Assembly: GCF_014077505.1 (NCBI RefSeq)
Contig: NZ_JACGWA010000002.1
Span: 62,001 to 126,000, forward strand
Direction of reading: 5' to 3'
Source of the DNA: Colwellia sp. BRX10-3
GTDB lineage: Bacteria; Pseudomonadota; Gammaproteobacteria; Enterobacterales; Alteromonadaceae
DNA length: 64,000 bases
Of this stretch, positions 57,355 to 64,000 are shown one piece after another. Both the position numbers and the translations under genes were made by a program. The first letter of the stretch is position 1. Each line of letters starts with the position of its first letter. The notes under the pieces are model-generated. The model saw only the letters and a list, made by a program, of their open reading frames with translations. It did no database searches and had not been told where the DNA came from.

Positions 57355-58488
57355 TTACTTCTTAAGTAACCAAGTTGAAATGCCGAATTGTCCGGCGAGA
57401 ACTAATGAGTTTTCTTGTACTAAAATACTAGAAAGTGCGGCACCTGATGGATGTTTATTGATACGCAGTGTGGCTAGATTTTCAGGAAGGAAGTCAACAA
57501 TTAATCCACCATGGCCCACTAAGTAGGCTTGACCTTGTTTAGAAAAATCTCCACCCAATAAACTTGCGCTAGTAGGCAGTTTTTTATGTTGCCAGTTTGC
57601 ACCACCGTCAAGCGATACCATTAAATTTCCTTGCAAACCAAAAGCAACAAGCTGCTCAGGTTTTTCAGTATTGGCAATAATGCCAAATAAACTGCCGTAG
57701 TAAGGCATGGCCATCGTAGACCATGTTTTACCTTGGTTAACAGAATGAAAGCCCATGCCATTTTCGCCAACAATATAAAGTTGATCATTAGTGGTGACGA
57801 TAATCGAGTTGAGGTGGAAGTTATCTGGGTTATCGAGTCGCTTACTTATTAAAGACCACGTTTCACCTTTATCTTCACTGGTAAGTAATGCGCCATAGGC
57901 GCCGCTCGCAAACAGCAAGTCGTTTGCGGTTCGGGCAACAGATAATAGGGGTTTATTTGGGCCAGACTTTAATTCAATTTGGTTGTCTTCAAGTGCAAAG
58001 GCAAAGTCTTCAAGTTGGAAGGTTAGCTCTTCAAGTACATCTTCATCTTGTGTTTCGCTTATCAAAAGCTTTAAAGCTGCTTGTTGCTTGGTGAGTTGCG
58101 CTATTTTTAACTTAGTTAGCTCTGCGCCAGTAAATACTTTGCGCCAAGTGCTGCTGCTATTTTCAGCTTTGAGGATAACGCCATCATGGCCAACAGCTAT
58201 TTTACTGCCGTCAGACAATATCGTTACATTGGTGATGGAGACACTAACAGGGGATTGCTGTTGCTGCCAGTCGTCTTTATTATTCCAACTAATAATGTGA
58301 CCACGTTCGCCAACGACTAATACGGTATTATTGATTGATGTCATCGCCATAAGCACACTTTTGCTTGCTAACGAGCTTTGCTTAGCGGGTAACTCAAGCA
58401 GATCTAAACTGCTTTTCGCTTCGGCTACATTAAGCTGAGCGAGAAAGAACAAGTTTATCACGCTAATGACAATATAAGATGAGCGCAT
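57355..58488 (-). CDS. YCF48-like beta-propeller exported protein
   Basis: A 377-residue exported protein (signal peptide ~1-24, ending VAEA). Repeated WxxxxSGxxLxA and GETW/GKTWS-type motifs (DKGETWSLISKRL, NQGKTWSTMAMPY, DGGANWQHKKLP) mark the YCF48/Hcf136-like propeller with BNR repeats. A helical insert rich in Leu/Glu (LKIAQLTKQQAALKLLISE) interrupts the blades around residues 125-165. By context it is the periplasmic partner of the MMPL permease, a pairing commonly seen with DUF1302/DUF1329 genes. Confidence 0.85.
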   Translation of the reverse strand: MRSSYIVISVINLFFLAQLNVAEAKSSLDLLELPAKQSSLASKSVLMAMTSINNTVLVVGERGHIISWNNKDDWQQQQSPVSVSITNVTILSDGSKIAVGHDGVILKAENSSSTWRKVFTGAELTKLKIAQLTKQQAALKLLISETQDEDVLEELTFQLEDFAFALEDNQIELKSGPNKPLLSVARTANDLLFASGAYGALLTSEDKGETWSLISKRLDNPDNFHLNSIIVTTNDQLYIVGENGMGFHSVNQGKTWSTMAMPYYGSLFGIIANTEKPEQLVAFGLQGNLMVSLDGGANWQHKKLPTSASLLGGDFSKQGQAYLVGHGGLIVDFLPENLATLRINKHPSGAALSSILVQENSLVLAGQFGISTWLLKK

Positions 58489-58757
58489 AAAGATCCTAAT
58501 AAGTTATATAAGTCTACTTACTAGTATTGATGAAAAAAAAATAATTGAGAGGTGTTAAACGTGCCAAATGATTATCTTTGCGACACAGAGTGTTTTTAAT
58601 GAGTTTTTTTTAAGCAAAAACAGCCATAAAGCATGTTCTTAATATTAATTTAAATACATCATCTTCAAGGGTTTAAATGATTCTAAGCGCTAAATAGTTA
58701 AGATGAATTATCAATTTTTTATGCTTTAGACCAGAGCAGAATGATTGATTGTTTATT

Positions 58758-59786
58758 TCAACTGCTGTTTCTACCTTGTCTATAATCACCAGGTGTTTGG
58801 GTTGTCCAACGCTTAAAGGCGCGATTAAAATTACCGACACTCGAAAAACCAACTAAGTAACCAATTTCACTTAAGCTTAAGTGTTTTTGAGTAATGTAAT
58901 TCATGGCTAACTTTTTGCGCGTGCTTTCTAATATTTCTTTATAACTTGTTCCTTGGTCATTTAGTTTGCGTTGTAAGTTACGCAAACTCATGCCAAGGAA
59001 TTCAGCTATTTCAGTTTGTGATGGCGCGCCAAGCGGCAATAATTCAAAAATTTTGTTTTTAATGATATGACTTAAATCATTTTTATCAACTCTGGCCATA
59101 AATTCGTCAAGCATTTTTTCATGGCTGTGGGTTATTAAAGGGTTACCACACATTAATTTTTCTTTAGTTTGCTTAAGATCAAAAACAATAGCTGTTTGGC
59201 TGCAACCAAATTCTACTTCACAGTTAAAGAAATTTTCTAGATAAGACGTATCATAGCGAGGAGTAGGATAACCAAAACAAATTTTTAAAGGGGCAAAATC
59301 TAAAGTAACGAGCTCGCGGGCAAACCGAATAATAGTGGCTAAAAAAGTTTCTGCTGTTGCAAGGGGAAGTACGGGTCTATTGGTTGATTCATAGGTGAAA
59401 ATGTTCATTTCAAACACTAAGTGTTCATTTCGCTGGTGATTAACCAATTTACAAGTATTTGAAACAACACGCTTGTAATGGGCAATTCGCTCTAATGCAT
59501 CGAATAGTGTGTTTGATGACATCATTGCATAACCAAGTGCATGAAACATACCGGGGTGAAACTGCTCTGCTACCAACACAGAAAAATCATGACGGCCCAA
59601 TTTCTTATTACAATATTCAAGTAAATGCGAAAATTTTTCTGCCGCAATACGAGATTCTTGGTCCGTTACTATGTCTTGAGAAATGTCACATTCGTTAAGC
59701 GCTTTTACAATATCAATCTTGTGCGCGTCCATAGCTCTAGAAATAGGGATCATCCAGCCGGTTAATGTTGAATAATAATCTTGCAC
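58758..59786 (-). CDS. AraC-family transcriptional regulator
   Basis: A 342-residue regulator with an N-terminal AraC-ligand-binding-like domain of the OruR/ArgR type (about residues 15-205) and a C-terminal double HTH (LGMSLRNLQRKLNDQGTSYKEILESTRKKLAMNYITQKHLSLSEIGYLVGFSSVGNFNRAFKRWT). It sits at the divide between the ALDH/permease genes and the divergent DUF1302/DUF1329 genes and probably activates one or both in response to the pathway substrate. Confidence 0.93.
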   Translation of the reverse strand: MQDYYSTLTGWMIPISRAMDAHKIDIVKALNECDISQDIVTDQESRIAAEKFSHLLEYCNKKLGRHDFSVLVAEQFHPGMFHALGYAMMSSNTLFDALERIAHYKRVVSNTCKLVNHQRNEHLVFEMNIFTYESTNRPVLPLATAETFLATIIRFARELVTLDFAPLKICFGYPTPRYDTSYLENFFNCEVEFGCSQTAIVFDLKQTKEKLMCGNPLITHSHEKMLDEFMARVDKNDLSHIIKNKIFELLPLGAPSQTEIAEFLGMSLRNLQRKLNDQGTSYKEILESTRKKLAMNYITQKHLSLSEIGYLVGFSSVGNFNRAFKRWTTQTPGDYRQGRNSS

Positions 59787-59946
59787 TGCAGCACCTAAAT
59801 TTTTGAGGATTTTCTATTCTACGAGATTTGCACGAAATGACAATAGGTTGGCACATTTAGCGAAATATTAATTAAATCATTGGCGTAATGTAATTGCGAG
59901 ACTAATATTACATTACGTTTTACTAGACAATAAATAGGCGAATAAT

Positions 59947-61788
59947 ATGCAAAATAATAACTATAAAATCAAGCCCATAGCTTTGATGGTTGCCTTGGTT
60001 TTGGGGGCGTCTTCAGCCAATGCGGTCGACTTTAATCTTGGTGAAAACGAAGACATTTTATTGCAAATCAACTCTCAACTAGACATTGGTTCTAGCTGGC
60101 GACTTGGTGATGCTGATCCTCGATTTATTGGTAAAACTAATGGCGGAACAGGTGCCACAGCGACTACTGATGATGGTAACTTAAATTATGATAAACATGA
60201 CGCTTACTCACAGATCATCAAAGGTGTGCATGATATTCAGTTGAGTAAAGACAATTTTGGTGCCTTTGTTCGTGTTAAATATTGGTATGACTACGCCCTT
60301 AAAGATAAAGATGTACCACACGGTAACTCCATTAATGGTTACACGCCTAATACTCCTTTGAGTGACGATGGCTTTGAAGATAACACTAAGTTTTCAGGTA
60401 TCACCTTATTAGATGCTTATGTTTATGCTTCTTTTGATATTGGCGATTCACCGTTAGACATTCGTTTAGGCCGACAAGTTGTAAGTTGGGGGGAGAGTAC
60501 TTTTATTCAAGGGGGTATGAACTCATCAAACCCTTTTGATGTTGCCGCTTTAAGACGCCCAGGTGCAGACTTAAAAGAAGGTATTTTGCCGGTAGGAATG
60601 TTATATGCCAATTTAGGTGTTTCACAAAACTTAAGTGTCGAGGCTTTTTATCAATATGAGTGGGAAAAAACTCAAATTGATGGTTGTGGTACTTATTTTT
60701 CAGGCGCAGATTTTGCAGCAACAGGTTGTGACTTTGTTTCTGTTGGCCCATTGGGCGACCAAGCAGGTTTAGCCGCAGGACTAGCGGCAGAGCGAAGAGC
60801 AGATGTAGAACCCGATGACGGTGGCCAATATGGTTTAGCGGCTCGCTATTATTCAGAAGCATTAAATGATACTGAATTTGGTTTGTACTATATGAACATT
60901 CATTCTCGTTTGCCGCTAATTAATGCAATTAGAACGAGTATCCCTTTAGCTACAGGTAATGCTGCACCAGTTTTTGTACCTAAAGCGTTTGACCCAACCG
61001 GTGGTGCTTTAGCTGCATTAAATCCAGCCTATGATATTGAATTCCCTGAAGACTTAAAGTTTTACGGGGTTAGTTTTGCCACCAATGTTGCTGGTGTCGC
61101 TTTGTCAGGTGAAGTTTCTTACAAGCCTGATACGCCAGTACAAATTAGTGGCCCTGAAATACTTAACGGTGTGTTATCTGAAGCACCATTTTTACGCTAC
61201 ACCTCAAGAGTCACCGGTGTAGGATATGGTCAAGAAGCTAAAGGTTGGGATGAGTTTGATGTCACCCAAATGCAAATGACCGCGATTCAATTTTTTGAAA
61301 ATACTATGGGCGCTTCTCGTGTTACTGTTATCGCAGAAATTGGCGTAATTTTAACCAATGGTGTTGAAGACTCGAACCAACATTATGGTAGGAATTCAGT
61401 CTTTGGCTTAGGTGACTTTGATGCTGGCGGAGGCATAAACTGTACTAATTTAGTTGCTGGAGGCAACTTGTCCGGTGATTGTAGCGCCGATGGATTTACC
61501 ACTGATAGTGCATGGGGATATCGTCTTCGTGGTGTTTGGGAATACTCTGATGTCTTTGCTGGAGTGTCATTAAAACCTACTTTATCTTGGGCGCATGATG
61601 TTAGTGGTTACTCGCCTGATCCAGGTCAGCAATTTCATGAAGGCCGTAAAAACTTAGGCTTTTCATTAGAAGCAGCGTATCAACAAAAATACAGTTTAAC
61701 GGTGGGTTATAACAACTACTCAGGTGGTAGCCACAATATCTTAGAAGATAAAGATTTAATCTCGTTGGCTTTCGGCATTTCATACTAA
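59947..61788 (+). CDS. DUF1302 family outer-membrane-type protein
   Basis: A 613-residue exported protein (signal peptide ~1-26, ending SANA). The mature sequence is Asn/Gly/aromatic-rich with alternating beta strands and an aromatic C-terminal end (LISLAFGISY), the pattern of an outer-membrane beta-barrel. Family motifs such as RLGRQVVSWGESTFIQGGMNSSNPFDVAALRRPGADLKE are diagnostic of DUF1302. It precedes the DUF1329 gene by 53 bp, as is usual. Likely an outer-membrane channel or receptor for hydrophobic compounds (inference). Confidence 0.88.
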   Translation: MQNNNYKIKPIALMVALVLGASSANAVDFNLGENEDILLQINSQLDIGSSWRLGDADPRFIGKTNGGTGATATTDDGNLNYDKHDAYSQIIKGVHDIQLSKDNFGAFVRVKYWYDYALKDKDVPHGNSINGYTPNTPLSDDGFEDNTKFSGITLLDAYVYASFDIGDSPLDIRLGRQVVSWGESTFIQGGMNSSNPFDVAALRRPGADLKEGILPVGMLYANLGVSQNLSVEAFYQYEWEKTQIDGCGTYFSGADFAATGCDFVSVGPLGDQAGLAAGLAAERRADVEPDDGGQYGLAARYYSEALNDTEFGLYYMNIHSRLPLINAIRTSIPLATGNAAPVFVPKAFDPTGGALAALNPAYDIEFPEDLKFYGVSFATNVAGVALSGEVSYKPDTPVQISGPEILNGVLSEAPFLRYTSRVTGVGYGQEAKGWDEFDVTQMQMTAIQFFENTMGASRVTVIAEIGVILTNGVEDSNQHYGRNSVFGLGDFDAGGGINCTNLVAGGNLSGDCSADGFTTDSAWGYRLRGVWEYSDVFAGVSLKPTLSWAHDVSGYSPDPGQQFHEGRKNLGFSLEAAYQQKYSLTVGYNNYSGGSHNILEDKDLISLAFGISY

Positions 61789-61841
61789 TCCAAACCTTGT
61801 ATTTATTAGGATTTGAGAAAAGTAAATAAAAGAGAATGATA

Positions 61842-63203
61842 ATGAAAAAATATATAACCACAGCAAGTTTACTGATGCTATCAATTGCATCAAGTACGGT
61901 GTTAGCGCAAGTTAGCCCAGAAGAAGCAGCAAAACTAGGTACAACATTAACGCCATTAGGAGCAGTAATGTCTGCAAATTCAGCAGGCACTATTCCTGCT
62001 TGGACGGGTGGATTAAATAGTAAAAACTCAACTAAAAGTGAAGACTCAGGACGACCTGCGCATCCTTTTGCGGAAGATAAGCCTATGATGGTCATTACTT
62101 CAGCAAACTATAGTGATTACCAAGACAACTTGAGCCCAGGGCAAATCGCCATGTTTGAAAAATATGCTGATTATAAAATGCCTATTTATAAAACAAGACG
62201 AACAGCAGCATACTCAAGTGACTTATATGATGTAGTAAAGAAAAATGCCACTACTGCTGAGTTAGTTCAATCAGGCAATGGTATTGCTAATTTTGATACT
62301 ACAATTCCGTTTCCTCTTGCTAAAAATGGCTCAGAAGTTATTTGGAATCATATCACTCGTTATCGTGGCGGAGCAGCTAAACGATTTTTGACCACTATTC
62401 CAGTGCAATCAAATGGTTCATTTGTACCCGTAAAAATGAATGATCAACTTGTTTGGCCAGAATTTTTGAAAGATGGTCGTGATGCAAAAGAAGATGACAA
62501 CATATTATTCTATTACCTACAGGAAATTACTGCACCTGCTCGCTTAACAGGTACAGCTTTATTGGTTCATGAAACTATTGACCAAGTTAAAGAAGCACGT
62601 AAAGCCTGGGTTTATAATGCCGGCCAACGCCGAGTTCGTCGTGCGCCTAATGTTGCTTATGACGGACCAGGTGCAGGTACTGATGGTTTAAGAGCCACTG
62701 ATAACTACGATATGTACAATGGTGCGCCAGATCGTTATGACTGGAAATTAATCGGTAAAAAAGAGCTTTATATCCCATATAACTCTTATAACTTACTTGA
62801 TACCACAGCAAAATATGAAGACCTAATTCAACAAGGTCATTTAAATGCTGATTACTTAAGATATGAGTTACACCGTGTTTGGCAAGTTGAAGCAACATTA
62901 AAGGAAGGTGCTAGACATATTTATGCTAAACGTACTTTCTTCATTGACGAAGATACTTGGGGCGCATCAGTGATTGATCAATACGACGGTCGCGGTGAGC
63001 TATGGAAATTATCAGAAGCCCACAACATTCAATTTTATGATGTTGATACACCTTGGATGGTTGCCGAAACCTTACATGACTTAAACTCAGGCCGTTATTT
63101 GGTTACAGGCTTAAGTAATGAAGAGCCAACCTTTATGATTTTTGGCGAAAAAGTTAAGCGTACTGATTTTTCAACTTCCGCGCTTAGACGCTTGGGTCGT
63201 TAA
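61842..63203 (+). CDS. DUF1329 family periplasmic protein
   Basis: A 453-residue exported protein (signal peptide ~1-22, ending VLAQ). It opens with [35 protein letters not shown], the DUF1329 signature; later motifs [15 protein letters not shown] and [17 protein letters not shown] are also typical and resemble the lipid-binding LolA/LolB fold. The ATG at 61842 fits the AGAGA upstream better than the one at 61836. It probably shuttles a hydrophobic substrate between the membranes together with DUF1302, YCF48 and the permease (inference). A terminator follows. Confidence 0.88.
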   Translation: MKKYITTASLLMLSIASSTVLAQVSPEEAAKLGTTLTPLGAVMSANSAGTIPAWTGGLNSKNSTKSEDSGRPAHPFAEDKPMMVITSANYSDYQDNLSPGQIAMFEKYADYKMPIYKTRRTAAYSSDLYDVVKKNATTAELVQSGNGIANFDTTIPFPLAKNGSEVIWNHITRYRGGAAKRFLTTIPVQSNGSFVPVKMNDQLVWPEFLKDGRDAKEDDNILFYYLQEITAPARLTGTALLVHETIDQVKEARKAWVYNAGQRRVRRAPNVAYDGPGAGTDGLRATDNYDMYNGAPDRYDWKLIGKKELYIPYNSYNLLDTTAKYEDLIQQGHLNADYLRYELHRVWQVEATLKEGARHIYAKRTFFIDEDTWGASVIDQYDGRGELWKLSEAHNIQFYDVDTPWMVAETLHDLNSGRYLVTGLSNEEPTFMIFGEKVKRTDFSTSALRRLGR

Positions 63204-63220
63204 TCAAAGTAAACCCCCTG

Positions 63221-63270
63221 CTGATTAATATTGTTGAATTAATTTTCAACCATATTAATCAGTTTTTTTT
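63221..63270 (+). terminator. Terminator after the DUF1329 gene
   Basis: CTGATTAATAT (63221-63231) pairs perfectly with ATATTAATCAG (63252-63262), with an inner GTTGAA/TTCAAC pair, and is followed by eight T. Confidence 0.88.
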
Positions 63271-63301
63271 GTCTTTTTTACCACTTTTTAAGAGAAATAG
63301 C

Positions 63302-64000
63302 ATGTTAAAACCTAGCTTTCCACTTCTTGGGTTTGTATATTGTACTTTGTTAGCCACTATGAGTGTTGCCAATGCTAATACAAATACCGAGCTAAAGCCC
63401 GCCAGTAAATATACTGTTGCTCATCAAGCAGAGTTATTAGAAAACTTACCATTTAGCGATAAACTTGATTTCACTTTGGCTGAGAAAGGCTTAATTAAAC
63501 GACCAGAAAAGCTCATTATTAAAGATAAAGCGGGTAATGTTGTTTGGGAGCTCGGCAATTATCAATTTTTACTTGATAACCAAAATATTGACAGCGTAAA
63601 CCCAAGTTTATTGCGCCAAGCTAAGTTAAATATGGCTTACGGTTTATATCAAGTAACCGATCGTATTTATCAGGTTAGAGGCTACGATCTAGCTAATATT
63701 ACTTTTATTAAAGGTGATAGTGGTTGGATTATTTTTGATCCCCTATTAACCGCTGCTACTTCTCGAGCCGCGTTCGCACTTGTTACTCAAGAATTAGGTC
63801 AGTTTCCCGTAAAAGCTGTGGTATATAGTCACGCTCATGCCGACCATTTTGGGGGCGTAAAAGGTGTTGTTAGCCAAGCACAAGTTGATGCCGGTGAAGT
63901 AGAAATTATCGCTCCGCGTGGTTTTATGGAACACGCCATTAAAGAGAATGTATTAGCAGGCAATGCGATGACACGTCGTGCCACATATCAATACGGTAAT
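63302..64000 (+). CDS. Alkyl/aryl sulfatase (SdsA/BDS1-like metallo-beta-lactamase fold), 3'-truncated by window
   Basis: The first 233 residues of a type III alkyl sulfatase, cut by the window end. A signal peptide (~1-25) is followed by the N-terminal segment [34 protein letters not shown] and [35 protein letters not shown], characteristic of SdsA1-like enzymes. The metal-binding motif [10 protein letters not shown] is present. These Zn enzymes cleave alkyl sulfates such as SDS to alkanol and sulfate in the periplasm. AAGAGA lies 7-8 bp before the ATG. A terminator separates it from DUF1329, so it probably has its own promoter. Confidence 0.9.
   Translation, partial: MLKPSFPLLGFVYCTLLATMSVANANTNTELKPASKYTVAHQAELLENLPFSDKLDFTLAEKGLIKRPEKLIIKDKAGNVVWELGNYQFLLDNQNIDSVNPSLLRQAKLNMAYGLYQVTDRIYQVRGYDLANITFIKGDSGWIIFDPLLTAATSRAAFALVTQELGQFPVKAVVYSHAHADHFGGVKGVVSQAQVDAGEVEIIAPRGFMEHAIKENVLAGNAMTRRATYQYGN

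Noticed and set aside
60503-60862. 119-aa minus-strand ORF within the DUF1302 gene
   Set aside because: Antisense of a clear outer-membrane protein gene; composition (Leu/His/Asn-rich) is that of a shadow frame.
1-64000. tRNA/rRNA genes, CRISPR arrays, prophage, complete insertion sequences
   Set aside because: No tRNA T-loop/cloverleaf, no regularly spaced repeats, no transposase or phage structural gene was found on either strand.

Overview
The window is a gene-dense, AT-rich stretch of a marine gammaproteobacterial chromosome. Gene order and protein families point to Alteromonadales, most likely Colwelliaceae (Colwellia/Thalassotalea-like); this placement is inference from protein flavour and synteny, not a database match. 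No rRNA, tRNA, CRISPR array, prophage or complete insertion sequence was seen.

Positions 1-36 kb are mostly conserved core genome: der (5' end cut by the window), a PilZ protein, xseA, guaB-guaA, a RidA-family gene, a recQ-type helicase, slyD, ygfZ, sdhE-ygfX, nadB, the envelope-stress operon rpoE-rseA-rseB-rseC, then lepA-lepB-rnc-era-recO-pdxJ-acpS, and the barA / rlmD-relA / mazG block, followed by an enoyl-CoA hydratase, ltaE, a YebC-family gene, a small alpha/beta hydrolase and glsA. Several intergenic gaps hold inverted repeats: a 43-bp palindromic repeat on both sides of guaA, a MITE-like 156-bp palindrome between lepA and lepB, and a 16-bp perfect inverted repeat after acpS.

Positions 36.6-51.7 kb are accessory. 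A TPR protein and a LysR regulator precede what looks like a self-contained signalling/protease module: a secreted subtilase with C-terminal SLH-like repeats (38903-41368), a secreted protein of unknown function, an FHA-GAF protein, a membrane Ser/Thr kinase with a long TPR ectodomain, a sensorless NarX-type histidine kinase, a LuxR-type response regulator, and a second paralogous subtilase (48171-50630), then a PEP-CTERM protein. Both subtilase genes carry the same two-part dyad motif with identical 23-bp spacing just upstream, which makes them the obvious candidate targets of the response regulator between them. The whole module is bracketed by two copies of a ~162-bp non-coding repeat whose minus strand ends in a Rho-independent terminator: a candidate sRNA family.

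Positions 51.8-64 kb form a lipid / long-chain alkyl compound locus: on the minus strand an AraC-type regulator, a YCF48-like beta-propeller, an MMPL/RND permease, a coniferyl-aldehyde-type dehydrogenase and a FadD-type acyl-CoA ligase; divergently a DUF1302 outer-membrane-type protein, a DUF1329 protein and an alkyl sulfatase (cut by the window end). Together they suggest envelope passage of a hydrophobic substrate and stepwise conversion alkyl sulfate -> alcohol -> aldehyde -> acid -> acyl-CoA.
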